Source: Hyphomicrobiaceae bacterium (GTDB taxonomy: Bacteria; Pseudomonadota; Alphaproteobacteria; Rhizobiales; Hyphomicrobiaceae). From it: DNA of 64,000 nucleotides. The DNA is taken from assembly GCA_008933705.1 (NCBI GenBank), contig WBUN01000002.1, forward strand, positions 1-64,000, in the 5' to 3' direction. Below, one piece after another: positions 35,330 to 43,904 of this stretch. The notes beneath the pieces were generated by a model. It saw only the letters and a program-made list of their open reading frames with translations. It was not told where the DNA came from and did no database searches. A program made the translations under genes and the position numbers. The stretch's first letter is position 1. Each line of letters starts with the position of its first letter.

Positions 35330-36169
35330 TCACCAATCCGCGCCCTGGCTCGACAGAATCTGCTTCGCCATGGCTTTCAATCGCTCACCCATCTCATCAA
35401 GACGCTTGCCGGTCATATGCGTGCACATGCCGCCGCAGTTCATGGACAGGACCGAGCCGTCACGCAGCACGACCGGCACCGAGACACCGCAGGTATGGGC
35501 CTTCCATTCGCCCAGGCCAAAACAGTAACCGTGAGTGCGGTAGCGCTCGAGCTCGCGATCGATCGCGGCACGCGTCTTGATCCAGTTCTCCTTGGAGCCG
35601 ACGCGCGAAAGCTGCTCCCAGAGAGATTCCCGCTCCCGCCGTCGCAATCCGGCAAGGTAGGCCCGTCCCATGGAGGTAATGGCAATCGGCACGCGCGAGC
35701 CGATATCCTGCGCCAGCGACGGTGTCGTGCTGACCCGCGTGCGCTCGATGAAGATCATGTCCAGGCCGTCGCGCACACCGAGCGCGATCGAGAACCGAGA
35801 CTCGTCGGCGAGCTGCTGCATGAGGGGCCGCGCAATTTGCCGGATGCGCAGCTTCACGAGAATGGGTTGGCCGAGCGACAGGACATGCGGGTGCAGCCGA
35901 TAGCCCCGCCGGTCGTCTCCCCGCCCCAGATAGCCAAGCTCGCAGAGCGTGTGCGCCAGTCTGGTGATGGTGGGCCTGGGGAGGCCCGTCCTTCTTGCAA
36001 GCTCAGCGTTGGTTACGAATTCGTCGCCCGGGCGAAAGGCCTCGAGCAGCTTCAGGCCGCGAGACAGACCCGTTACGAACTGGCGGTCGCGCCGCGCGAC
36101 AGCGTGGCCTTTGCCGGTCGCCGCGTCGCCTGCCGTCTGTCTCGTCTGTAGGGCCCGCCTCATGCTCAC
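35330..36169 (-). CDS. IclR-family transcriptional regulator
   Basis: This 279-residue regulator has an N-terminal winged helix (residues about 32-95: GLSRGLKLLEAF, NAELARRTGLPRPTITRLAHTL, RRGYRLHP). An IclR effector domain follows (MQQLADESRFSIALGVRDG, GSRVPIAITSMGRAYLAG). Its C-terminal cysteines (CGVSVPVV, MNCGGMC) lie in the effector pocket region. IclR proteins usually bind palindromes near their own promoter and respond to aromatic or carboxylic ligands. Two palindromes (36232-36246 and 36327-36342) lie between it and the divergent MetE-like gene. It heads the DUF1028-ABC-NTF2-CWC series. Confidence 0.9.
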   Translation of the reverse strand: MSMRRALQTRQTAGDAATGKGHAVARRDRQFVTGLSRGLKLLEAFRPGDEFVTNAELARRTGLPRPTITRLAHTLCELGYLGRGDDRRGYRLHPHVLSLGQPILVKLRIRQIARPLMQQLADESRFSIALGVRDGLDMIFIERTRVSTTPSLAQDIGSRVPIAITSMGRAYLAGLRRRERESLWEQLSRVGSKENWIKTRAAIDRELERYRTHGYCFGLGEWKAHTCGVSVPVVLRDGSVLSMNCGGMCTHMTGKRLDEMGERLKAMAKQILSSQGADW

Positions 36170-36231
36170 GCGCCGAGAATGTCTGCCTTCCCGTCATTTT
36201 TGCGCAGCCCCGGAGGCCTGGCAAACGTGCG

Positions 36232-36246
36232 TTTCGCATAGCGAAA
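36232..36246. promoter_or_regulatory. palindrome, candidate IclR operator 1
   Basis: A perfect inverted repeat tttcgc-ata-gcgaaa, with 6-base arms and a 3-base centre, 63 bases upstream of the IclR gene. Length, symmetry and the tttcgc/gcgaaa arms resemble known IclR-family operators. It sits where autorepression of the IclR operon would need it. Binding is inferred. Confidence 0.6.
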
Positions 36247-36326
36247 TAGTTTCTCGGGCGCACACCGCCGCAGGTCATCGGCGGTTCCGGCTGCACGGCG
36301 CCGGCTGGCAAACAATCGAGCTTGAT

Positions 36327-36342
36327 TCGATACAAGTATCGA
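36327..36342. promoter_or_regulatory. palindrome, candidate operator 2 before the MetE-like gene
   Basis: A perfect inverted repeat tcgatac-aa-gtatcga, with 7-base arms, 20 bases upstream of the first possible start of the MetE-like gene, in an AT-rich stretch. It differs in sequence from the palindrome at 36232, so it is either a second regulator's site or a core promoter element. No function is proven. Confidence 0.5.
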
Positions 36343-36361
36343 TTCTATACATCTATCGAAA

Positions 36362-37507
36362 ATGCCGGATGCAAAAGGGATGCAATTCTCTCCCATGGCC
36401 ACGACTCCGCAACAGCGCCCGCCATTCCGTGCCGATCACGTCGGCAGCCTGCTACGCCCCAAGGAATTGCGCGAAGCCTTCCGCAAGTACGGCAGCGAGG
36501 GCCAAGCGGCACCCGAGTTCCTCGAGATTCAGGAGCGCGCCATCCGCGATGTCGTCAAGCTGCAGGAGGAGGCGGGCCTCAAGGTCGCGACGGACGGCGA
36601 GTTCCGCCGCAGCTCGTACTGGGGACGTTTCGTCGAGCGTTGCCAGGGCTTCATCATTAAACCGGCCGTCTTCAAGTTCCGCGACGACCATGGCCACGAG
36701 GTGGATTTCACCGCGACCTACGCCAATGCGAAGCTGAACCGCACCCAGCCGCTGGCGATGGATGAGTTCGAATACCTGCGAACGGTGACGAAGGTGACGG
36801 GCAAGATCACCATGCCGGCACCGTCCACCATGCACTTCTATCGCTGCACGGATTTCGCCGATAGCGCCGTCTATCCGGACGCGGAGATGTTCTTCGCCGA
36901 TCTCTCCGGGATATACAGGGACGAGATCGCAGACCTCGCCAAGGCCGGCTGCCGCTACGTGCAGCTCGACGAGGTTGCGGTGGCCATGCTCTGCGACCCT
37001 TCCATTCGGGACAAGGTCGCTTCCGCCGGCCAGGACCCGGACAAGCTGGTCGATCTCTACATCAAGGCGATCAACGACGCGGTGGCGCAGGCGCCGGCCG
37101 ACATGCTGGTCGGCATTCACATGTGCCGTGGCAATTTCCGCGGACGCTATCTGTCCGAAGGCGGCTATGAATCAGTTGCCGAGCGCTTCTTCAAGAACTG
37201 CAATGTCACACATTTCCTGCTCGAGTACGACACCGCACGAGCCGGCGACTTCAAGCCGCTCCGCTTCGTGCCCAAGGGCAAAGGCGTGGTGCTAGGCCTC
37301 GTCAGCACCAAGACGCCCGTCCTCGAGACGATGGACGATCTGAAGCGCCGCACGGGGGAGGCCGCCAAGTTCATCGAGCTCGATCGGCTCGGCATCGGGC
37401 CGCAATGCGGATTTGCATCGACAGCCGCCGGCAATCCGCTCAGCGAAGCCGAGGAGCGCGCCAAGCTGCGCCTGGTGGTGGAGGCATCACACGACATCTG
37501 GCCATGA
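36362..37507 (+). CDS. MetE C-terminal domain-like methyltransferase (YxjG/YxjH type)
   Basis: The 381-residue protein corresponds to the C-terminal catalytic half of cobalamin-independent methionine synthase, without the N-terminal half. It starts FRADHVGSLLRP, typical of the family, and keeps the probable zinc ligands His and Cys in GIHMCRGN (near residue 252) and Cys in GPQCGFAST (near 348), plus an acidic ligand in EYDT. Such short proteins use various methyl or sulfur substrates; the true one is unknown. Starts at 36380 and 36395 are also possible. It diverges from the IclR operon and is probably controlled with it. Confidence 0.85.
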   Translation: MPDAKGMQFSPMATTPQQRPPFRADHVGSLLRPKELREAFRKYGSEGQAAPEFLEIQERAIRDVVKLQEEAGLKVATDGEFRRSSYWGRFVERCQGFIIKPAVFKFRDDHGHEVDFTATYANAKLNRTQPLAMDEFEYLRTVTKVTGKITMPAPSTMHFYRCTDFADSAVYPDAEMFFADLSGIYRDEIADLAKAGCRYVQLDEVAVAMLCDPSIRDKVASAGQDPDKLVDLYIKAINDAVAQAPADMLVGIHMCRGNFRGRYLSEGGYESVAERFFKNCNVTHFLLEYDTARAGDFKPLRFVPKGKGVVLGLVSTKTPVLETMDDLKRRTGEAAKFIELDRLGIGPQCGFASTAAGNPLSEAEERAKLRLVVEASHDIWP

Positions 37508-37612
37508 CGCCAACGCCGAGGGAGCGCACCGCTGCAGCCGGGCCGCTGCACCTGGCTGTCGGGGCGCTGCGCCCAAGCCTCAGACTACCAGCGATATGGC
37601 GCGCTGCTCGGT

Positions 37613-38104
37613 CTACTTCGTCGCCTCAAGCGCGATTTCGTGCAGCAACGCCGCGAGCTTGTCGTTGACCTTCTTCACCTGCTGCGACTGGCTCGCAACG
37701 GGCAGGCGATATCCGATGTGGATCTTGCCCGGCTCGATCCTCAACTCATAGACGAACACGGCAATCGGACAGTTGGCAATTCCGACAGGACTGGCACTGA
37801 CCGACTCGTGCACCAGCTTGGCAGGGCAGAACTGCACGAACTGGGCATTGCGGTAAGGCGACTTGACGCCCTCCTTCGTGACGCTCTGTGCAGCTTCGGC
37901 CGTGCGTTCGAGCATCGCGTTGAAATGGCCGACGTAGTCGATGACGAAACCGCGATTGATGATGGCGTCCTTCAAGTCGTCTCTGACGTCCTCGAAGGTT
38001 CCCGTCTTCGCGTACGTGCGGTAGCCGAACTCGGCATCGGCCTGTGCGCCGGTTGCGAAAAACAGAGCCAGCATCGCCGTGAGAATGAGACGCATAGCAG
38101 ACAT
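37613..38104 (-). CDS. DUF302 family exported protein
   Basis: This 163-residue protein starts with a signal peptide (MRLILTAMLALFFATGAQA, with an upstream start MSA) and continues with a DUF302 domain: FEDVRDDLKDAIINRGFVIDYVGHFNAML (shown in parts: FEDVRDDLKDAI, GFVIDYVGHF), FCPAKLVHESVSASPVGIANCPIAVFVYE. DUF302 proteins have a simple alpha/beta fold and are often in anaerobic or sulfur-related loci. A perfect FNR-type box lies about 115 bases upstream of its start, so induction at low oxygen is likely. Confidence 0.8.
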   Translation of the reverse strand: MSAMRLILTAMLALFFATGAQADAEFGYRTYAKTGTFEDVRDDLKDAIINRGFVIDYVGHFNAMLERTAEAAQSVTKEGVKSPYRNAQFVQFCPAKLVHESVSASPVGIANCPIAVFVYELRIEPGKIHIGYRLPVASQSQQVKKVNDKLAALLHEIALEATK

Positions 38105-38660
38105 TGGGTCCGGCTCCCCTTGCTCGTTGTTGCGCAGCCTGTGCAGGCTCCGATGCGGTCGACACCGCCCCTGGGTAGGATTTCCATGTCACTGATAAGA
38201 ACAACCCGGCCCGGCAACCTTGATCTGCATCAAGAGGACCAAGCCCAGAACCAGGAACCGAACGTCTTTGTACGGCTCATCATCCGTGCTGAGGCGGCGC
38301 GGCCGCAATGCCTGACAGACCGTGGATCGACGCCGACAGTCGCGGATCTTCTTGGGGATGGCCCGCCCGCTCGCGGGCTCCTGCTCGATCACACCATTAG
38401 TTGCCGCAGGGTGTCAAAGCCGCTAGCCTTGCGCTTCGGGGAAGGGGGCAACAGGGACTCTCGCGATCGTGAGGATTGTTCTCCCGTAGTCCAGGAAGTG
38501 ACCGACCGGGGAACATGCAATGAATGGTGCATCGCGTGCCTCATCTTCCGCATCGAAGCTCTTTGCCCCCGCGCTGGCCATATCGGAGGAGCGGGAAACG
38601 CAGCATTTGCGCAAGACTGCACATCCCCATCTCTTCCCCCGCTGCCCGTCGTGGCCTTGC
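38105..38660. other. intergenic region with an FNR/FixK box, no gene seen
   Basis: About 555 bases between the leftward DUF302 gene and the rightward transporter gene. It contains the FNR box at 38220-38233. A 67-codon open frame on the reverse strand (38189-38392) spans that box and is probably not a gene. The transporter frame continues upstream to 38520 without a ribosome site. No RNA or repeat is seen. Confidence 0.4.
38220..38233. promoter_or_regulatory. FNR/FixK-type box
   Basis: The sequence ttgatctgcatcaa is an exact match to the FNR-family consensus TTGAT-N4-ATCAA. Its centre is about 122 bases upstream of the longer DUF302 start (38104), so transcription starting 41 bases from the centre would leave a leader of about 80 bases. 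It is more than 430 bases from the divergent transporter. Oxygen-controlled activation of the DUF302 gene is the simplest reading. Confidence 0.8.
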
Positions 38661-39956
38661 ATGCGCACGATTGTGGCCGCCGCAGTGCTCCTGCCCGCCC
38701 TTGCCGCCTCCGCGCTCGCCGCGCCGGCGACGGCCTCCCCCGAGCCGGTCTATTTGCTGGGAATTCCCGTCGATTTCATCCTGTTCGCGCTGACGCTCCT
38801 GGGCGTTGCCCTGTTCCACCATCACACGCTGCAGGTGGCGCTTACCGGTCTCGCCGCCATCGTCATCTACAAGTTCGGCTTCACCGGCTTCAAGTTCGGA
38901 ACCGGCATCGGCGGCCTCGTCCTGCACATGCAGCACGAGTGGGTGATCCTCGCCAACCTGTTCCTGCTGCTGATGGGCTTCGCTCTGCTGTCGCGACATT
39001 TCGAGGAAAGCAAGCTGCCCGATATCACCCCGGCCTTCCTGCCCGATGACTGGAGGGGCGCGTTCGCGCTGCTGGTCATCGTATTCGTTCTGTCGAGCTT
39101 CCTCGACAACATAGCGGCAGCGCTCATCGGCGGCGTGATGGCACGCGAAGTGTTCAGGGGCAAGGTGCACATCGGCTATCTCGCCGCCATCGTCGCGGCC
39201 TCCAATGCCGGCGGCTCGGGCAGCGTGGTCGGCGACACCACAACGACCATGATGTGGATCGACGGCATCAGCCCCCTCGTCGTCATCGAGGCCTACTTGG
39301 CTGCGGCTGTTGCCCTCTTCATCTTCGGTATCCCTGCCGCGATGCAGCAGCAGAAATACTCGCCGATCGTGAAGGACACGCCGGCCGGCATCACGGTGGA
39401 TTGGCCCCGCGTCGTCATCGTCTTCGCCATTCTAATTGCGGCGATCATGGCCAACGTGATGGCCAATCTCCGCTTTCCGGATCTGCTTGACAGGCTCCCG
39501 GTCATCGGCATCGCGGTGTGGGTGGTCCTGTTTGCGACCGCGGTGTGGAGGCGGCCTGACTGGAAGGTGATGCCGGAGACCTTCAAGGGCACCATCTTTC
39601 TCCTCGCGCTCGTCACATGCGCGTCGCTGATGCCGGTCGAGAAGCTGCCGGCCGCGGCCTGGCAGACTGCGCTTGGCCTCGGCTTTGTCTCGGCTGTGTT
39701 CGACAATATTCCGCTGACTGCGCTGGCTCTGAAGCAAGGCGGCTACGACTGGGGCTTCCTGGCCTACGCGGTGGGCTTCGGCGGCTCCATGATCTGGTTT
39801 GGCTCCTCGGCCGGCGTGGCCTTGTCGAACCTTTATCCCGAGGCGAAGTCGGTTGGGCTGTGGCTGAGGCACGGCTGGCACGTAGCCGTCGCCTACGTGA
39901 TCGGCTTCTTCTTCATGCTTGCCATCCTCGGTTGGCATCCCGATGCGCCGCATTGA
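38661..39956 (+). CDS. ion transporter superfamily membrane protein (CitM/NhaD-like)
   Basis: The 431-residue protein has a signal-like first helix (MRTIVAAAVLLPALAASALA) and about eleven membrane segments. Motifs such as SSFLDNIAAALIGGVMAREVF, SNAGGSGSVVGDTTTTMMW and SAVFDNIPLTALAL (two re-entrant-like DN-containing repeats) fit the ion-transporter superfamily of citrate transporters, ArsB and NhaD. The paired DN-motifs are most like NhaD-type Na+/H+ antiporters. Substrate unproven. The start at 38661 is chosen because the upstream extension to 38520 is not hydrophobic and lacks a ribosome site. Confidence 0.75.
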   Translation: MRTIVAAAVLLPALAASALAAPATASPEPVYLLGIPVDFILFALTLLGVALFHHHTLQVALTGLAAIVIYKFGFTGFKFGTGIGGLVLHMQHEWVILANLFLLLMGFALLSRHFEESKLPDITPAFLPDDWRGAFALLVIVFVLSSFLDNIAAALIGGVMAREVFRGKVHIGYLAAIVAASNAGGSGSVVGDTTTTMMWIDGISPLVVIEAYLAAAVALFIFGIPAAMQQQKYSPIVKDTPAGITVDWPRVVIVFAILIAAIMANVMANLRFPDLLDRLPVIGIAVWVVLFATAVWRRPDWKVMPETFKGTIFLLALVTCASLMPVEKLPAAAWQTALGLGFVSAVFDNIPLTALALKQGGYDWGFLAYAVGFGGSMIWFGSSAGVALSNLYPEAKSVGLWLRHGWHVAVAYVIGFFFMLAILGWHPDAPH

Positions 39957-40129
39957 TGCCGCATTGATGATGACCGCGCGGCGCACCGGGCCCACTGGTC
40001 ACATCCGGATATGCCCGAACGCTGGGAAGTCGACGTCTCCTGCCGTTTGACGGTGCGAGGCTCCGCGAGCTACAAACTCCGCTCGAGCAAAGCCGTCTTG
40101 GCGCCTCACGACTGCTAAGGCATTGATAT

Positions 40130-40204
40130 GCGGGCGTAGTTCAGTGGCAGAACATCAGCTTCCCAAGCTGAGTGTCGAGGGTTCGATTCCCTTCGCCCGC
40201 TCCA
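40130..40204 (+). tRNA. tRNA-Gly (anticodon CCC)
   Basis: A complete cloverleaf with acceptor stem gcgggcg/cgcccgc, D arm gttc/gaac, anticodon stem tcagc/gctga around the loop ttcccaa, and T arm gaggg-ttcgatt-ccctt (one G-T pair). The discriminator base is T and CCA is encoded. The anticodon CCC at 40163-40165 reads GGG. The total length is 75 bases. No integrase or att-like duplication is seen next to it. Confidence 0.95.
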
Positions 40205-40446
40205 ATGTTTTCGCGCCATAGATCTGGACACGCACGTTGCTCATGGGTGTGCAAACAGAGAAGCTGAGTGCGTGGACTGGCCGAGAGTGCGATTTCCGGC
40301 TCGAGATGGTGAAATGAAGGAACGGTCCCGAACTTGATAAATCAGGGGGGGTAGAGTTCCCGGACCCGGCCAAATGCCGACACTGCCTTGTATAGCGTTT
40401 GCTGACCGACCCCCAAACCGCGGCCCATGTCGCCGTCCAGTACAGC

Positions 40447-42054
40447 TCACGCGGCATGACGTGTGCCAAGCCGGCCTTGCAAATCCATGACGGCAAGTGT
40501 CGTATCGGCGATCGTCGTCATGAGACCAATCTCCTCCAGCGGCCTCGTTCCAAGCAGCTCCCGTGCAAGAATGGCGAAGCCCTGCCAGTCGCCGGGCTGG
40601 CGCCGATGTTTCAACGACAAAGCCATCCATCCTGCAAGCTCGGCCCAGCGGCGCCGGCGCGCCTGCAGCGGCCCCGCGAGAAGCTTCGCCATTTGCTTGG
40701 CTCGCGGCGCGCGTTTGGAGCCAGTGGCCTTGGCGACGTTGTCCTCGAACCAGGTCTCCAGCGTAGGGTGGTCCTCCGGCCAGTCGGCACTCTGGCGGAG
40801 TGTCTTGGTCACGGCCGCTGCAGAGAGGCACTTCGCGTCCACCTTGGCGATGAGATCGGCAACGAGCTTTTCGACGGTCAGGGCTTCTGGGTTGAGATCG
40901 GCAAGCCCGATGGCCTCAGCGCAGTCGAGAAGACCGAATGGCGGCAGGTAGCCGGCCTCGAGATTGATTGCCAGGGCCTGGCAGCAGACCGTCTTTACGT
41001 AGTCCACATCCGTTTCTGCGAGTCCGGTCTCGTCGGCTACCTGCCCGACGATCTCGCGCAGCTCCGCAGTGGTCACGTTGCGGCGCACCCAAGCGTCGCG
41101 CACGCCGAAACCCTGCTTGATCAGGATGCCGGCGAGAAGGGCCCTGCCTGCCTCCTCGGCAATCACCAGAAGGGTGAACGCGCCCGAGCCATCGATGCCC
41201 GAGGACAAGACATGCCGCACGGATGCCCGCGGCCAGGGAGCGCATTCGATCGCCTTCTTGCGGACCGCCTTGATCGCCTTGTCGAGACCATCTCGATCTG
41301 CAGGTGGCAGCCAGTTGCGCATCGCGATCATGCGTCTCAGCGAAGTTGCGGTGAGAAGACCGTGCGGTGCCGCCAGCTCAAGCAACTCGATGAGTCTTTC
41401 CCGTACCTCGGCCGATGCGCTGAGCAGGAACCCGACGGCGCCCTCACGAATAGCCGGCTCCTTGTCGCCAAGGGCGGCCATGACCAAACCGGCGCGCCGC
41501 CCCTCGGGCATCGCCTCGACCGACTCGTCGAGACAGGCGTGGATCGCGAACGGATCGCCGCCGAACTGTTCGGCCATGCGAGCGAAATGATCGCCGGCCT
41601 CGCCGCGCTCGACCACGGCACGGGCGTCCCTGTCGTTCTCCATCAGCATCTGCATCAGATTGCGCAGGTCGTCGCCGATCTCGAGCTTGGCGGCTGCGAA
41701 CTGGTGCAGGATGAGCAACAACACGGGCGGGGTGATGCGTCCCGTCTCGCCACCCGCGATCAGGTGCTGGCGCAGACGGTCAACGAGAGCAATTGTTTCG
41801 GCATCCCCGCGCTCCACCGCATAGCGCAGCATTTCCAGGCCGTGTGAGAGCAGGAATGTGCACCCGCCGATCAGCCTGTCGCTGGGGCGCTTCTTCTTGC
41901 CCTCTCTTGCCGCGACATCAACGAGATGGAGCACGTGCTCCGGATCCTCATCGAGGGCACGCATCGAGCGCTGTGTGGCATCACTCAGCCGCCCGACATC
42001 CATGTCGGCCATTACGGCCTTGGCAATGCGGATAAGAGCCGCGCGGTCGGTCAT
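40447..42054 (-). CDS. large helical protein of unknown function
   Basis: This 535-residue protein is almost wholly alpha-helical by composition, without signal peptide or membrane helices. It is rich in Leu, Ala, Arg and Glu and may contain HEAT-like helical pairs (AALGDKEPAIREGAVGFLLSAS, EVRERLIELLELA). I do not recognise a family, though its length and character resemble alphaproteobacterial DUF2336-type proteins. The start MTDRAALIRIAKAV at 42054 gives a sensible helical N-terminus; the frame is open to 42183 with an Arg-rich extension. It is convergent with the tRNA. Confidence 0.6.
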   Translation of the reverse strand: MTDRAALIRIAKAVMADMDVGRLSDATQRSMRALDEDPEHVLHLVDVAAREGKKKRPSDRLIGGCTFLLSHGLEMLRYAVERGDAETIALVDRLRQHLIAGGETGRITPPVLLLILHQFAAAKLEIGDDLRNLMQMLMENDRDARAVVERGEAGDHFARMAEQFGGDPFAIHACLDESVEAMPEGRRAGLVMAALGDKEPAIREGAVGFLLSASAEVRERLIELLELAAPHGLLTATSLRRMIAMRNWLPPADRDGLDKAIKAVRKKAIECAPWPRASVRHVLSSGIDGSGAFTLLVIAEEAGRALLAGILIKQGFGVRDAWVRRNVTTAELREIVGQVADETGLAETDVDYVKTVCCQALAINLEAGYLPPFGLLDCAEAIGLADLNPEALTVEKLVADLIAKVDAKCLSAAAVTKTLRQSADWPEDHPTLETWFEDNVAKATGSKRAPRAKQMAKLLAGPLQARRRRWAELAGWMALSLKHRRQPGDWQGFAILARELLGTRPLEEIGLMTTIADTTLAVMDLQGRLGTRHAA

Positions 42055-42246
42055 ATACGGCCTCCATACGACTGGCAGCGGCCAGTCGTCGCCGATCCCT
42101 GCAGGATGCCGGGATGCCGATTGGCAGCTTCGGCGATTCGAGCGGTCGCGCCCACGCGCCCGTGCGCGGTATCCCCAACTCAATGGCTGGCCAGCACCAT
42201 TTCAGGTGGGGTAGGGATGTGCAGGCTCTCTTTGACAAGTCATCTC

Positions 42247-43233
42247 TTATCGGCGCGCGACCCGCTCGGCGCTGACGGCCGAGAGATGGTGGCACTCGTC
42301 GCCAATTGGATGGCCGCAATCGCGTGATGGCATGCTCCGCGCCTCGAAGCTCGGCTCTCTCGTGTGAGCGACGCGCAAGCGCATGCCAATGGCCACGGTG
42401 CCAGCGATCAGTCCTCCGTACACAAGCAGACGAGGCGCAATCGACTCGCCAAGCAACAGCGCAGAGAATGCAAGAGTGAGAAAGAGCTGAAGGAGCTGCG
42501 TCTGGCTCACGCGGGCGATCCCGCCCAGAGCAAGCCCGCGATACCAAGCAAAGAAACCGACGAGCTGGCTGACAATGGTCACGTAGGCGAAGCCGACCCA
42601 AGCCGTCAACGGCGCGCCCCGTGACGGCAACTCGACGAGGAATGGCGCCGCGATCGCCAGCACCGGAAGTGCAACGACGAGAGCCCAACAGATGACCTGC
42701 CACGCAGCCATGTGAGCGGCGAGTCTGCCGCCCAAGGCATACCCGATTGCTGCGGCCACAACGGCGCCAATCAGGGCAAGATCTGCAGCTCCAAGTCCCC
42801 CGCCCGACTCGCCAAAGACGAATGCGGACAAGACGCCTGTCCCCGCGAACGAAGTGAGCCAAAAACCGATGCTGGGGCGCTCTCCGGCAAGAATGGCAGC
42901 GGCTATGACCGTCGACAAAGGAAGCAGTCCGACGACAACACCGCCGTGAGATGCCGGCACCTGCGCCATTGCCAATGTCGTCAGAAAGGGAAACCCGAGA
43001 ACGACGCCAAGTGATATCAGGATGAGCATCGGCAAGTCCTCGCGGCGCGGAAAGGGGACGCGGGCGCAACAAAGAATGGCGGCCGCCACGCTCCCTGCAC
43101 CAATCGCTCGCCCCAGCGCGACAAAGCCTACGCCGAGGTGGGACGCGGCAGCTCGCGTGGCCGGCAGTGTCAAGCTGAAGGCTACGACCGCGAGCAGCCC
43201 CCACAGGATGCCCCGCACCTCCCGTCCCGTCAT
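42247..43233 (-). CDS. EamA/DMT-family transporter
   Basis: The 328-residue membrane protein has ten helices in two EamA repeats (first from GILWGLLAVVAFSLTLPATRAAA, second from LIGAVVAAAIGYALGGRLAAH, given in parts). Its C-terminal cytoplasmic tail of about 35 residues is polar. DMT proteins export amino acids, metabolites or sugars. It overlaps the preceding PF06684 gene by four bases (ATGA), so its cargo is probably tied to that gene and to the PanE-like reductase upstream. Confidence 0.87.
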   Translation of the reverse strand: MTGREVRGILWGLLAVVAFSLTLPATRAAASHLGVGFVALGRAIGAGSVAAAILCCARVPFPRREDLPMLILISLGVVLGFPFLTTLAMAQVPASHGGVVVGLLPLSTVIAAAILAGERPSIGFWLTSFAGTGVLSAFVFGESGGGLGAADLALIGAVVAAAIGYALGGRLAAHMAAWQVICWALVVALPVLAIAAPFLVELPSRGAPLTAWVGFAYVTIVSQLVGFFAWYRGLALGGIARVSQTQLLQLFLTLAFSALLLGESIAPRLLVYGGLIAGTVAIGMRLRVAHTREPSFEARSMPSRDCGHPIGDECHHLSAVSAERVARR

Positions 43234-43820
43234 GATTGATCGCCGCGCATGCGTCTGACCAGTTCCTCGACTTGAGCAGGCGAGGCTCCTTTGATGCGGG
43301 CGTTCGGGCGCGCCCCAGCGAGAAACCCCACACAGAGCAGGATTTCGTCGGGCTTGGGCGCGTCTGCGACGGACACTGTCATCGTGTCCATTGCATCGTA
43401 ATCCCAGGCGTCTTCGAGGCCGCCGAATATGATGTCGATAGAGGTCCCGGCTGCTGCCACCTTTGCGTTGCCGGGAATGAGCGCCGGCCCCCCTCCGGCG
43501 CCCTGCCGCATGGCGAGCCCGATCCGGACATGGATCATGCTTGCGCCATGCTCAAGGTCTCCAGACGTGCCGACAATCACACCTTTGCCGTAGCCGCGGG
43601 GCTTGAGAGGGCCGAGCGCACCCAAGGCACGCGCCGTCAGCGCCTCGCCTGCCGTCACAGAAAGATCGACGAGCCCAGAGAAATCGTCGAGGCCCGGTTG
43701 GCCAGCATGAGGGTTCGTCAGAACCCCGCACGCGGCGACGCGTTTGCATGGCGAGGTGAGAGCGCGCCCGCCTTCACTCAGGATGTCTTGAGTTATGACG
43801 GCGATCTGGCGGAAGTTCAT
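43230..43820 (-). CDS. 'amino acid synthesis' family protein (PF06684)
   Basis: The 196-residue protein matches PF06684: IAVITQDILSEGGRALTSP, VLTNPHAGQPG, YGKGVIVGTSGDLEHGASMIH and RVPGN-like PALIPGNAKVAAAGTSIDI near the middle (given in parts). The family name comes from an old link to amino-acid synthesis and the reaction is not known; members occur in catabolic clusters. The start MNFRQIAV at 43820 follows gagagg. It lies between a PanE-like gene (84 bases) and the DMT exporter (4-base overlap). Confidence 0.82.
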   Translation of the reverse strand: MNFRQIAVITQDILSEGGRALTSPCKRVAACGVLTNPHAGQPGLDDFSGLVDLSVTAGEALTARALGALGPLKPRGYGKGVIVGTSGDLEHGASMIHVRIGLAMRQGAGGGPALIPGNAKVAAAGTSIDIIFGGLEDAWDYDAMDTMTVSVADAPKPDEILLCVGFLAGARPNARIKGASPAQVEELVRRMRGDQS

Positions 43821-43904
43821 ATCAGGGGCCTCTCGATGACGTGGGACAAGTGGGTGCAAAGGCAGTCGCGCCTGAGAACGTTCGAAGCCGATCAGTAGCC
43901 GGTG

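Noticed and set aside
38189..38392. Reverse open frame of 67 codons upstream of the DUF302 gene
   Set aside because: It contains the FNR box and has no ribosome site or family signature.
40205..40446. Possible integration site beside tRNA-Gly
   Set aside because: No integrase, no repeated tRNA 3' end and no change in base composition.
40155..40496. Reverse-strand open frame across tRNA-Gly ending in AKGIEPSTLSLGS
   Set aside because: That peptide is the antisense translation of a tRNA and is a well-known spurious annotation.
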